Source: Bolinopsis microptera
Taxonomy: Eukaryota; Ctenophora; Tentaculata; Lobata; Bolinopsidae
Reading direction: 5' to 3'
Length of the DNA: 64,000 bases
Assembly: GCF_026151205.1 (NCBI RefSeq)
Contig: NC_087076.1
Coordinates: 1,187,692-1,251,691, forward strand
The translations under genes and the position numbers were made by a program. Of the stretch, positions 48,401-60,469 are shown piece after piece. The notes below the pieces were generated by a model. The model made no database searches. It was not told the DNA's origin and saw only the letters and a list, made by a program, of their open reading frames with translations. Within the stretch, counting starts at the first letter, position 1, and each line of letters opens with the position of its first letter.

Positions 48401-51400
48401 AACAGTAAGCTGACTACAGTAAGACCTCAGTAAGCTGACCATGTTCCTTTCTTTAACAGTAAGCTGACTACAGTAAGACCTCAGTAAGCTGACCATGTTC
48501 CTTACTTAAACAGTAAGCCGACCACAGTAAGACCTCAGTAAGCTGACCATGTTCCTTACTTTAACAGTAAGCTGACCACAGTAAGACCTCAGTAAGCTGA
48601 CTATGTTCCTTTCTTTAACAGTAAGCTGACCACAGTAAGACCTCAGTAAGCTGACTATGTTCCTTACTTTAACAGTAAGCTGACTACAGTAAGACCTCAG
48701 TAAGCTGACCATGTTCCTTTCTTTAACAGTAAGCTGACTACAGTAAGACCTCAGTAAGCTGACCATGTTCCTTACTTTAACAGTAAGCTGACCACAGTAA
48801 GCTGACTATGTTCCTTACTTTAACAGTAAGCTGACCACAGTAAGACCTCAGTAAGCTGACCATGTTCCTTTCTTTAACAGTAAGCTGACTACAGTAAGAC
48901 CTCAGTAAGCTGACTATGTTCCTTACTTTAACAGTAAGCTGACCACAGTAAGACATCAGTAAGCTGACCATGTTCCTTACTTTAACAGTAAGCTGACTAC
49001 AGTAAGACCTCAGTAAGCTGACCATGTTCCTTACTTTAACAGTAAGCTGACTACAGTAAGCTGACTATGTTCCTTACTTTAACAGTAAGCTGACCACAGT
49101 AAGACCTCAGTAAGCTGACCATGTTCCTTTCTTTAACAGTAAGCTGACCACAGTAAGACCTCAGTAAGCTGACCATGTTCCTTTCTTTAACAGTAAGCTG
49201 ACCACAGTAAGACCTCAGTAAGCTGACCATGTTCCTTTCTTTAACAGTAAGCTGACCACAGTAAGACCTCAGTAAGCTGACCATGTTCCTTTCTTTAACA
49301 GTAAGCTGACTACAGTAAGACCTCAGTAAGCTGACCATGTTCCTTACTTTAACAGTAAGCTGACCACAGTAAGCTGACTATGTTCCTTACTTTAACAGTA
49401 AGCTGACCACAGTAAGACCTCAGTAAGCTGACCATGTTCCTTTCTTTAACAGTAAGCTGACTACAGTAAGACCTCAGTAAGCTGACTATGTTCCTTTAAA
49501 CTTTAACAGTAAGCTGACCACAGTAAGACATCAGTAAGCTGACCATGTTCCTTACTTTAACAGTAAGCTGACTACAGTAAGACCTCAGTAAGCTGACCAT
49601 GTTCCTTACTTTAACAGTAAGCTGACTACAGTAAGCTGACTATGTTCCTTACTTTAACAGTAAGCTGACCACAGTAAGACCTCAGTAAGCTGACCATGTT
49701 CCTTTCTTTAACAGTAAGCTGACCACAGTAAGACCTCAGTAAGCTGACCATGTTCCTTTCTTTAACAGTAAGCTGACTACAGTAAGACCTCAGTAAGCTG
49801 ACCATATTCCTTACTTAAACAGTAAGCTGACTACAGTAAGCTGACTATGTTCCTTACTTTAACAGTAAGCTGACCACAGTAAGACCTCAGTAAGCTGACC
49901 ATGTTCCTTACTTTAACAGTAAGCTGACTACAGTAAGACCTCAGTAAGCAGACCATGTTCCTTACTTTAACAGTAAGCTGACCACAGTAAGCTGACCATG
50001 TTCCTTTCTTTAACAGTAAGCTGACCACAGTAAGACCTCAGTAAGCTGACCATGTTCCTTACTTTAACAGTAAGCTGACTACAGTAAGACCTCAGTAAGC
50101 TGACCATGTTCCTTACTTTAACAGTAAGCTGACCACAGTAAGCTGACCATGTTCCTTTCTTTAACAGTAAGCTGACCACAGTAAGACATCAGTAAGCTGA
50201 CCATGTTCCTTACTTTAACAGTAAGCTGACCTCAGTAAGACCTCAGTAAGCTGACCATGTTCCTTACTTAAACAGTAAGCTGACCACAGTAAGACCTCAG
50301 TAAGCTGACCATGTTCCTTACTTTAACAGTAAGCTGACCACAGTAAGACCTCAGTAAGCTGACCATGTTCCTTACTTTAACAGTAAGCTGACTACAGTAA
50401 GACCTCAGTAAGCTGACCATGTTCCTTACTTAAACAGTAAGCTGACTACAGTAAGACCTCAGTAAGCTGACCATGTTCCTTTCTTTAACAGTAAGCTGAC
50501 TACAGTAAGACCTCAGTAAGCTGACCATGTTCCTTACTTAAACAGTAAGCCGACCACAGTAAGACCTCAGTAAGCTGACCATGTTCCTTACTTTAACAGT
50601 AAGCTGACCACAGTAAGACCTCAGTAAGCTGACTATGTTCCTTTCTTTAACAGTAAGCTGACTACAGTAAGACCTCAGTAAGCTGACCATGTTCCTTTCT
50701 TTAACAGTAAGCTGACTACAGTAAGACCTCAGTAAGCTGACCATGTTCCTTACTTTAACAGTAAGCTGACCACAGTAAGCTGACTATGTTCCTTACTTTA
50801 ACAGTAAGCTGACCACAGTAAGACCTCAGTAAGCTGACCATGTTCCTTTCTTTAACAGTAAGCTGACTACAGTAAGACCTCAGTAAGCTGACTATGTTCC
50901 TTACTTTAACAGTAAGCTGACCACAGTAAGACATCAGTAAGCTGACCATGTTCCTTACTTTAACAGTAAGCTGACTACAGTAAGACCTCAGTAAGCTGAC
51001 CATGTTCCTTACTTTAACAGTAAGCTGACTACAGTAAGCTGACTATGTTCCTTACTTTAACAGTAAGCTGACCACAGTAAGACCTCAGTAAGCTGACCAT
51101 GTTCCTTTCTTTAACAGTAAGCTGACCACAGTAAGACCTCAGTAAGCTGACCATGTTCCTTTCTTTAACAGTAAGCTGACCACAGTAAGACCTCAGTAAG
51201 CTGACCATGTTCCTTTCTTTAACAGTAAGCTGACCACAGTAAGACCTCAGTAAGCTGACCATGTTCCTTTCTTTAACAGTAAGCTGACTACAGTAAGACC
51301 TCAGTAAGCTGACCATGTTCCTTACTTTAACAGTAAGCTGACCACAGTAAGCTGACTATGTTCCTTACTTTAACAGTAAGCTGACCACAGTAAGACCTCA

Positions 51401-54400
51401 GTAAGCTGACCATGTTCCTTTCTTTAACAGTAAGCTGACTACAGTAAGACCTCAGTAAGCTGACTATGTTCCTTTAAACTTTAACAGTAAGCTGACCACA
51501 GTAAGACATCAGTAAGCTGACCATGTTCCTTACTTTAACAGTAAGCTGACTACAGTAAGACCTCAGTAAGCTGACCATGTTCCTTACTTTAACAGTAAGC
51601 TGACTACAGTAAGCTGACTATGTTCCTTACTTTAACAGTAAGCTGACCACAGTAAGACCTCAGTAAGCAGACCATGTTCCTTTCTTTAACAGTAAGCTGA
51701 CTACAGTAAGACCTCAGTAAGCTGACCATATTCCTTACTTAAACAGTAAGCTGACTACAGTAAGCTGACTATGTTCCTTACTTTAACAGTAAGCTGACCA
51801 CAGTAAGACCTCAGTAAGCTGACCATGTTCCTTTCTTTAACAGTAAGCTGACTACAGTAAGACCTCAGTAAGCTGACTATGTTCCTTACTTTAACAGTAA
51901 GCTGACCACAGTAAGACATCAGTAAGCTGACCATGTTCCTTACTTTAACAGTAAGCTGACTACAGTAAGACCTCAGTAAGCTGACCATATTCCTTACTTA
52001 AACAGTAAGCTGACTACAGTAAGACCTCAGTAAGCTGACTATGTTCCTTACTTAAACAGTAAGCCGACCACAGTAAGACCTCAGTAAGCTGACCATGTTC
52101 CTTTCTTTAACAGTAAGCTGACCACAGTAAGACCTCAGTAAGCTGACCATATTCCTTACTTAAACAGTAAGCTGACTACAGTAAGACCTCAGTAAGCTGA
52201 CTATGTTCCTTACTTAAACAGTAAGCCGACCACAGTAAGACCTCAGTAAGCTGACCATGTTCCTTTCTTTAACAGTAAGCTGACCACAGTAAGACCTCAG
52301 TAAGTTGACCATGTTCCTTACTTTAACAGTAAGCTGACCACAGTAAGACCTCAGTAAGCTGACTATGTTCCTTACTTTAACAGTAAGCTGACCACATTCT
52401 GACCATGTTCCTTACTTTAACAGTAAGCTGACTACAGTAAGACCTCAGTAAGCTGACCATGTTCCTTACTTTAACAGTAAGCTGACCACAGTAAGACCTC
52501 AGTAAGCTGACTATGTTCCTTACTTTAACAGTAAGCTGACTACAGTAAGACCTCAGTAAGCTGACCATATTCCTTACTTAAACAGTAAGCTGACTACAGT
52601 AAGACCTCAGTAAGCTGACTATGTTCCTTACTTAAACAGTAAGCCGACCACAGTAAGACCTCAGTAAGCTGACCATGTTCCTTACTTTAACAGTAAGCTG
52701 ACTACAGTAAGACCTCAGTAAGCTGACCATGTTCCTTACTTTAACAGTAAGCTGACCACAGTAAGACCTCAGTAAGCTGACTATGTTCCTTACTTTAACA
52801 GTAAGCTGACCACAGTAAGCTGACCATGTTCCTTACTTTAACAGTAAGCTGACCACAGTAAGACCTCAGTAAGCTGACTATGTTCCTTACTTTAACAGTA
52901 AGCTGACCACAGTAAGCTGACCATGTTCCTTACTTTAACAGTAAGCTGACCATGTTCCTTACTTTAACAGTAAGCTGACCACAGTAAGCTGACCATGTTC
53001 CTTACTTTAACAGTAAGCTGACCAATGTAAGCTGACCATGTTCCTTACTTTAACAGTAAGCTGACTACAGTAAGACCTCAGTAAGCTGACCATGTTCCTT
53101 ACTTTAACAGTAAGCTGACCACAGTAAGACCTCAGTAAGCAGACCATGTTCCTTACTTTAACAGTAAGCTGACCACAGTAAGCTGACCATGTTCCTTACT
53201 TTAACAGTAAGCTGACCACAGTAAGACCTCAGTAAGCTGACCATGTTCCTTACTTTAACAGTAAGCTGACTACAGTAAGACCTCAGTAAGCTGACCATAT
53301 TCCTTACTTAAACAGTAAGCTGACTACAGTAAGACCTCAGTAAGCTGACTATGTTCCTTACTTAAACAGTAAGCCGACCACAGTAAGACCTCAGTAAGCT
53401 GACCATGTTCCTTACTTTAACAGTATGCTGACTACAGTAAGACCTCAGTAAGCTGACCATGTTCCTTACTTTAACAGTAAGCTGACCACAGTAAGACCTC
53501 AGTAAGCTGACTATGTTCCTTACTTTAACAGTAAGCTGACCTCAGAAAGACCACAGTAAGCTGACCATGTTCCTTACTTTAACAGTAAGCTGACCACAGT
53601 AAGCTGACTATGTTCCTTACTTTAACAGTAAGCTGACCACAGTAAGACCTCAGTAAGCTGACCATGTTCCTTACTTTAACAGTAAGCTGACTACAGTAAG
53701 ACCTCAGTAAGCTGCCCATGTTCCTTACTTTAACAGTAAGCTGACCACAGTAAGCTGACCATGTTCCTTACTTTAACAGTAAGCTGACCACAGTAAGACC
53801 TCAGTAAGCTGACCATGTTCCTCACTTTAACAGTAAGCTGACCACAGTAAGACCTCAGTAAGCTGACCATGTTCCTTACTTTAACAGTAAGCTGACCACA
53901 GTAAGACCTCAGTAAGCTGACCATGTTCCTTACTTTAACAGTAAGCTGACCACAGTAAGACCTCAGTAAGCTGACCATGTTCCTTACTTTAACAGTAAGC
54001 TGACTACAGTAAGACCTCAGTAAGCTGACCATGTTCCTTACTTTAACAGTAAGCTGACTACAGTAAGACCACAGTAAGCTGACCACAGTAAGCTGACTAT
54101 GTTCCTTACTTTAACAGTAAGCTGACCACAGTAAGACCTCAGTAAGCTGACCATGTTCCTTACTTTAACAGTAAGCTGACCACAGTAAGACATCAGTAAG
54201 CTGACTATGTTCCTTACTTTAACAGTAAGCTGACCACAGTAAGACCTCAGTAAGCTGACCATGTTCCTTACTTTAACAGTAAGCTGACCACAGTAAGACC
54301 TCAGTAAGCTGACTATGTTCCTTACTTTAACAGTAAGCTGACCACAGTAAGACCTCAGTAAGCTGACCATGTTCCTTACTTTAACAGTAAGCTGACTACA

Positions 54401-57400
54401 GTAAGACCTCAGTAAGCTGACCATGTTCCTTACTTTAACAGTAAGCTGACCACAGTAAGACCTCAGTAAGCTGACCATGTTCCTTACTTTAACAGTAAGC
54501 TGACTACAGTAAGACCTCAGTAAGCTGACCATGTTCCTTTCTTTAACAGTAAGCTGACTACAGTAAGACCTCAGTAAGCTGACCATGTTCCTTACTTAAA
54601 CAGTAAGCTGACCACAGTAAGACCTCAGTAAGCAGACCATGTTCCTTGCTTTAACAGTAAGCTGACTAAAGTAAGACCTCAGTAAGCTGACCATGTTCCT
54701 TTCTTTAACAGTAAGCTGACTACAGTAAGACCTCAGTAAGCTGACCATGTTCCTTACTTTAACAGTAAGCTGACCACAGTAAGACCTCAGTAAGCTGACC
54801 ATGTTCCTTACTTTAACAGTAAGCTGACTACAGTAAGACCTCAGTAAGCTGACCATGTTCCTTACTTTAACAGTAAGCTGACCTCAATAAGCTGACTATG
54901 TTCCTTACTTTAACAGTAAGCTGACCACAGTAAGACCTCAGTAAGCTGACCATTATCCTTACTTTAACAGTAAGCTGACCTCAGTAAGCTGACTATGTTC
55001 CTTACTTTAACAGTAAGCTGACTACAGTAAGACCTCAGTAAGCTGACCATGTTCCTTACTTTAACAGTAAGCTGACCACAGTAAGACCTCAGTAAGCTGA
55101 CCATGTTCCTTACTTTAACAGTAAGCTGACTACAGTAAGACCTCAGTAAGCTGACCATGTTCCTTACTTTAACAGTAAGCTGACCACAGTAAGACCTCAG
55201 TAAGCTGACCATGTTCCTTACTTTAACAGTAAGCTGACCACAGTAAGACCTCAGTAAGCAGACCATGTTCCTTACTTTAACAGTAAGCTGACCACAGTAA
55301 GACCTCAGTAAGCTGACCATGTTCCTTATTTAACAGTAAGCTGACCACAGTAAGACCTCAGTAAGCAGACCATGTTCCTTACTTTAACAGTAAGCTGACC
55401 ACAGTAAGACCTCAGTAAGCTGACCATGTTCCTTACTTTAACAGTAAGCTGACCACAGTAAGACCTCAGTAAGCTGACCATGTTCCTTACTTTAACAGTA
55501 AGCTGACTACAGTAAGACCTCAGTAAGCTGACCATGTTCCTTACTTTAACAGTAAGCTGACCACAGTAAGACCTCAGTAAGCTGACCATGTTTCTTTCTT
55601 TAACAGTAAGCTGACTACAGTAGGACATCAGTAAGCTGACCATGTTCCTTACTTTAACAGTAAGCTGACTACAGTAGGACATCAGTAAGCTGACCATGTT
55701 CCTTACTTTAACAGTAAGCTGACCACAGTAAGACCTCAGTAAGCTGACCATGTTCCTTTCTTTAACAGTAAGCTGACTACAGTAAGACCTCAGTAAGCTG
55801 ACTATGTTCCTTACTTTAACAGTAAGCTGACTACAGTAAGACCTCAGTAAGCTGACCATGTTCCTTTCTTTAACAGTAAGCTGACCACAGTAAGACCTCA
55901 GTAAGCTGACCATGTTCCTTATTTTAACAGTAAGCTGACCACAGTAAGACATCAGTAAGCTGACCATGTTCCTTACTTTAACAGTAAGCTGACTACAGTA
56001 AGACCTCAGTAAGCTGACCATGTTCCTTACTTTAACAGTAAGCTGACCACAGTAAGATCTCAGTAAGCTGACCATGTTCCTTTCTTTAACAGTAAGCTGA
56101 CTACAGTAAGACATCAGTAAGCTGACCATGTTCCTTTCTTTAACAGTAAGCTGACTACAGTAGGACATCAGTAAGCTGACCATGTTCCTTATTTTAACAG
56201 TAAGCTGACTACAGTAGGACATCAGTAAGCTGACCATGTTCCTTATTTTAACAGTAAGCTGACTACAGTAAGACCTCAGTAAGCTGACCATATTCCTTAC
56301 TTAAACAGTAAGCTGACCACAGTAAGCTGACTATGTTCCTTACTTTAACAGTAAGCTGACCACAGTAAGACCTCAGTAAGCTGACCATGTTCCTTACTTT
56401 AACAGTAAGCTGACTACAGTAAGCTGACTATGTTCCTTTCTTTAACAGTAAGCTGACCACAGTAAGACCTCAGTAAGCTGACCATGTTCCTTACTTTAAC
56501 AGTAAGCTGACTACAGTAAGACCTCAGTAAGCTGACTATGTTCCTTACTTTAACAGTAAGCTGACTACAGTAAGACCTCAGTAAGCTGACCATGTTCCTT
56601 ACTTTAACAGTAAAATATAAGGATGGGGTTGGGGGCCTATACAAGTATACAAGGTTCTTGGCGCACACCTGCGCATCACCGATTCAAGATTGTAGTTGGC
56701 AGTCACAGCTTTGGTGCACAACTGTTGTCCAGAAGATATATGAGGTGAAATCAGGAAATCATTATATAATTTTTCACTAAATAAACACTCCGCAATTTGC
56801 ATACGAATGAATCTTATAGCAGAATAACTAGACGGTAAAGAATTGGTCACCACAAATAACTAGATCTTACATTTTTTATCAACTAAATGTTATCAGACTG
56901 ATAATAATTTGAGATGTGTATTAAAATTCAGAGTATTTTGCGAATCCTTTACGTCATAGCGCACAAGCTGCCACGCTAAATAAGGGAAAGAAAATAACTT
57001 TCTGTACAATTAGCTGCATCCCAAAGTTAAAATTTAAAATCCTGTGCAAAGGAGCCATGCATCAATAAAATAAATCAGCACTAAACGGCTGAGTTTTCAG
57101 TTGAATGAGGTGATCGTATGATTTGAGCATCTTCTATTGAATTTTATCTATTAGCTTTGATATCAGATCATTATATTACCTTGTCATTAATTTGATTATA
57201 GTTTACCCACATTTTACGTCATGATTGTTTGACTAGTTTGGAGAGTTCTGTCGAATATTTTGGTACACAAATTACCAAATTTTGTTTTAAATACTCTCCG
57301 TGCGATTTTAAATCAAGAAACTGGAACAGATTTATATCATTTCTGACTATCCTCACTGCATTCTGTCCTCAGAAAAGAAAATCAGTAAAAAAAGATAAAA

Positions 57401-60400
57401 CGTTCAGCAAAATAAAACCCCAGAATGTCAGTACTAAAGGTTATATTATTATCTTATGGTTACATCGAACCAACCTGCGCCGAACAACATACTTCAGCAT
57501 ACCAAAACTAGGAATACGCCGAGAAATAAAGCGAATTACAAGCAAGCGCACAAACATTTCAAGTTTACTATCAGGAAATGTAAATTATTCAATTAGAACC
57601 AACTTATAAAACGCTCACACAACACTTCTTCCGTTTTTTGGAAAAGAAAATAGAGCAAACTTAACTTTTCTGAAGAACCTACAACTATTAGTAAAGCGAG
57701 TAACATACCAGCTACTACTACACAATACACCCTACTGTACTCAGTGATCACTACCATCGTGTGAGACAGTTATATTAGGGGTACTAGACATGTGTATCTG
57801 TGTGCCGAGTATTTCTTATAGTTTCATGATATAAACTTCCGGAGCTACACGATATCGTTTTATATCATGATCAAAACATGATTTTGAGATCATTATTCCG
57901 TAACTCAAATATTAGACATTATACCGCCCTGTTACTCAAGTACAGACTATACGGTGGTGCTAAATAAAAGCAAAAATGTATTATTCTCATTAAATTAATT
58001 AATAAAAGTAACTACTTACTTCTAAGGAAGACTGTGCAAGGAGCAGAACTGATCCCTCCCGACTTATTGACATGGGCAACACTTCCTGAAACAAAACGTA
58101 AAACAAACGGGGAATGTACAAATTATGACATGTTTTTAGTGCCAAATATTGATTAATTAAATAATTGCACGTGGTTTTCGTAACAGCACATGTTCTTTCC
58201 TAACGTGAAGTCAAGCAGAAAACGTAGGTTAATTAATAATTATTTTTTATTTCACTTACCCGCTGTTTTTCAATAATACCAGTCCAAGTGTCCCTGTCAA
58301 GGGGAGTGTACGATCTCAAGTACCAGGTTACTGACGGGGTCACTATGTCAAACCTCACTTCTGACTGCTTGTGAAGCTGGGGAGATTATATTATAGAATC
58401 AAGTTATCAACCAGGCTATTTTGTCACTAGGCAATTAAAGAAACTTATTTACTTATACAACGCAGTATACATTATACAACATTGTATACACTATACAACA
58501 TAGTATACAACATAGCATACAACATAGTATATGTATATTACATTGTATACTACACTGCTGTTGGGATGCGATGGGTAACGTGAAGACTGCTGATATGGTG
58601 CAATGCTTGATGTTCGGAGAGGAATAAATTGTTACAATGTAAATTCTTTACCTGCAAAATCATTTTATCGATTTTGATAGACCCTTTTGTACCCATGCTG
58701 TCTTCCTTGGATAGACTGTAGCTAATGTATCCATCACGTGCTAGCTTGAAATAACGAACCTGGAATATAATCAGTAATCACGTAAAAAATACAGTAAACT
58801 GTTCACTAGACACCAATTTTGGAAATCTTACAAAATTAAATATTTGTGCAAATATTAATGTACCTAATGAGAAAGGCAAGACATATATCTGTGCGCCAGA
58901 TAACCCTTATGTTTATTAAAAGTCGTGGAATTATGCCAGCTAGATTTCCAATACCTCAAATTAGCGCATTAAACGTTTTTAAGTGTACCTAATAAGTAAT
59001 AAACCCTTACCCATTGTAGTACTGATACAAAGAATTTATCTTACATTCAAAATCAAATGGAATGTTCACCTACACAATTTATATAACAATGAAAACAAGC
59101 TGAAGAATTTGTTTCACATCAAAGAATTTGTTTTACATCAAAGAATTTGTTTCACATCAAAGAATTTGTTTTACATCAAAGAATTTGTTTTACATATAAA
59201 TGGAATGCACACCCCCACAATGTATAACAATGAAAACAAGGATAACTCGGAGCAGTATATTAGACCCTAGCTAGACACTAGCTAGTAACGGTAACAGAAT
59301 CCCACACGTTACCGTCACGTGGTCACAACTTTGGCACTGAAATCAATTCGTGATCCAATGATCATGGTCTAGTAATGAACAGATGGCATCCAGACTTTGA
59401 TATAACACGAACGAAAACTGTTTACGCAGGTGTCATCTTAATATTTTTATTCGGCCGAAAATTGCACTTTCCTTCTTCGCTAGTTTTAAACAAGAATTTT
59501 CCTAGATCATTAGAAAAACTGTATTTATTATCACGGCTCTACAATCTACATGCCTATAACAGTAGTGGAAGCGGTAGTTACTGTTCACTTTGGTACATGC
59601 GTAGTAATATTGTGCAGAGAATTATTTACATTAACTACAACATTTGGACTTGTAGAGTTCTTTTGTAGGTTATGTGTTCTAGCGTCTATTTTCTGGTATA
59701 TTGAATATTGCTCTGTACAGCCAATCCTAACAAAGTGTAGTGGACAACTTGGCATTTGAGAACAATGTCCCACAACATGAATACACACAAAAAACAATGT
59801 TCGGTCCACTAAAATTCCAACCGTCTTTGAGTGTCGAGTTGTCCATCATCAGGAATTTAAGAATATTACATTTCTCAAGTAAACCTTCTATAATTTCAAT
59901 GATAGTTCTAGTGAAATTTATACACTAAAATAGTCAATATATAATATCCTCAGCGTATTATAAAAAGGGCTTAACTCGAGTTGAGTACATTTTATATAGA
60001 CCTAACTCATATAACTAAAACGGCCGTAAGTTTCTAAAGTCTAGTTAATGCCTGCCAAGTTTCAATGTGATCCCACAAAAATTGTAGGAGGAATCCGGGA
60101 ATGAAGTTTGAAAGTGATAATTTTTCAGAAATCGCGTTTGAAATTTGTCTTGCAATAGAATTATACATAATTACCCGCTGACCTTTAACGACCCATAACT
60201 TTGGTCAGGACTAATATTTTTGATGAAATTAGAAGTATCTGGTAGTGCAACTTTCCTCTTTAAGAAAACTTCATATAATGTTTGACGACCCAAAATACTG
60301 GGAAACAACGTCAATAACTCAACACGGTTATCTTTGAGATAAGCCCTTTTAAAAACAGCCAACGATACATTTTATGCTGTAAATTATTCTAGAATGTTAC

Positions 60401-60469
60401 CTGCCAACCGAGAATATAGTTGGTCCATTTGAGCAGCTCACCAGAAGCTAACACGCCGTTAGGGTCCAT
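33478..60469 (-). CDS. CERT1: Ceramide transfer protein CERT, complete, 12 coding exons
   Basis: Moves ceramide from ER to Golgi. Coding exons (transcript order): 60401-60469, 58652-58759, 58260-58376, 58020-58085, 44303-44399, 44014-44159, 39541-39624, 39175-39330, 34874-34969, 34677-34745, 34336-34524, 33478-33795. All junctions keep phase (0 except phase 1 between exons 5 and 6). The product is 504 aa, shorter than vertebrate CERT (about 600). Exons 1-3 form the PH domain (LLKWTNYILGWQ; RFDIVTPSVTWYLRS), which binds PI4P. Exon 4 (SISREGSV) keeps a PKD-type site. Exons 5-7 form the coiled-coil middle region (NCIEMFNEREQYWQDQ). Exon 8 has a canonical FFAT motif, EFFDAIE, for VAP binding. Exons 9-12 form the START domain (VEWD-like LKLEWDHTIE; RVWPTAQRDLVY; VNPGGWAPASAVRA; REYPKFLKK), which holds ceramide. 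Intron 4 (44400-58019) carries the giant minisatellite. Confidence 0.95.
34560..34592. repeat. Perfect 15-bp-arm hairpin in a CERT intron
   Basis: TGTAACGGTCCTCAT, a 3-nt loop, then its exact complement. It lies 35 bp outside the exon ending at 34524, on the upstream side in CERT sense. Confidence 0.8.
37402..37524. repeat. Inverted repeat with AACTTCGGCCGAAGTTGG-type arms
   Basis: Left arm AACTTCGCCGAAGTTGGTTT and right arm AAACCAACTTCGGCCGAAGT are complementary over about 24 bp with a roughly 75-bp spacer; each arm is itself nearly palindromic. It resembles a small non-autonomous element. Confidence 0.6.
38040..38147. mobile_element. 108-bp MITE with GGGGTCGTTCACAT termini
   Basis: Inverted termini GGGGTCGTTCACATTTTACG and CGTAATATGTGAACGACCCC, with a second inner inverted pair around GTAATCA/TGATTAC and a G-run in the middle. 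A degenerate relative lies at about 37712-37765 (GTTCACATATTCCGTCAG..CCCCCCTCCGTAAG). The ends also resemble the element at 22601-22756. No clear target duplication. Confidence 0.75.
40009..40527 (+). pseudogene. 3' fragment of a LINE reverse transcriptase ORF in CERT intron 6
   Basis: The frame opens with KVWCQSKIPLQKKLKVYEAQ and continues to a stop at 40525-40527, about 170 codons. It has the post-RT block of LINE ORF2 proteins: VSILMYNSSCWGMPKSY, LDACHRNHLRKIMNVSWP, LSRWKMLGHILRSDERSP. The endonuclease and catalytic RT parts are absent, so this is a 5'-truncated copy. It differs in sequence from the ORF2 at 28.9-32.6 kb and lies opposite to CERT transcription. Confidence 0.85.
43902..43940. 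repeat. 18-bp-stem hairpin beside CERT exon 6
   Basis: ATCATAGGCTTGCTGTCA, loop AGA, then its complement with one mismatch. It lies about 75 bp inside the intron downstream of the exon 6 donor. The loop is too tight and the stem too short for a standard miRNA precursor. Confidence 0.75.
44400..46906. other. CERT intron 4, part before the minisatellite
   Basis: AT-rich, with no supported coding exon. A (TG)n microsatellite lies at 45846-45867. The stretch 46690-46800 has irregular GTGTA/TATAC-rich repeats leading into the array. Confidence 0.6.
45846..45867. repeat. (TG)n microsatellite
   Basis: About eleven TG dinucleotides. Confidence 0.9.
46907..56613. repeat. 9.7-kb minisatellite, 54-bp unit, in CERT intron 4
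   Basis: About 180-190 tandem units. The main unit is 54 bp, built from CAGTAAGCTGACCATG, TTCCTTACTTTAA, CAGTAAGCTGACCA and CAGTAAGACCT. A shorter 43-bp variant lacks the last part. Variants are point changes (ACCATG/ACTATG, TTACTTT/TTTCTTT, GACCACAG/GACTACAG, GCTGACC/GCAGACC). Because 54 is a multiple of 3 and one minus-strand frame lacks stops, runs of 54-bp units give open frames of up to 321 codons with an 18-residue repeat (MVSLLRSYCGQLTVKVRN); these look incidental. The array ends abruptly at both sides. Confidence 0.97.
47784..51800. repeat. Higher-order duplication of about 2 kb inside the minisatellite
   Basis: Variant patterns repeat in order. Landmarks at 47996 and 48147 recur at 50028 and 50179 (offset 2032). 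Landmarks at 48766, 49025, 49338 and the rare CCTTTAAACTTTAAC variant near 49500 recur at 50744, 51003, 51316 and 51478 (offset 1978). The 54-bp change in offset equals exactly one unit lost or gained. Confidence 0.85.
56614..58019. other. CERT intron 4, part after the minisatellite
   Basis: No coding exon recognised. AT-rich DNA up to the exon 4 donor at 58019. The open frames here have no family resemblance. Confidence 0.55.
58455..58556. repeat. Irregular TATACAACATAG repeat in a CERT intron
   Basis: About seven irregular copies of a 10-14-bp TATACAACATAG-like unit between CERT exons 3 and 2. Confidence 0.75.
58760..60400. other. CERT intron 1
   Basis: No coding exon recognised apart from the repeat noted. 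The segment 60030-60360 has the look of a degenerate dispersed repeat, but no copy occurs elsewhere in the window. Confidence 0.5.
59056..59243. repeat. 19-bp tandem repeat flanked by direct repeats in CERT intron 1
   Basis: Five copies of AAGAATTTGTTTCACATCA (one C/T position varies) at 59103-59196, bracketed by two similar segments (AAATGGAATG..ATAACAATGAAAACAAG at 59056-59100 and 59199-59238). Confidence 0.8.

Noticed and set aside
46907-56613. CRISPR-like array or repeat-protein gene
   Set aside because: There are no unique spacers: the whole unit repeats. The setting is an animal intron. The long 18-residue-repeat frames follow from a unit length divisible by three without stops.
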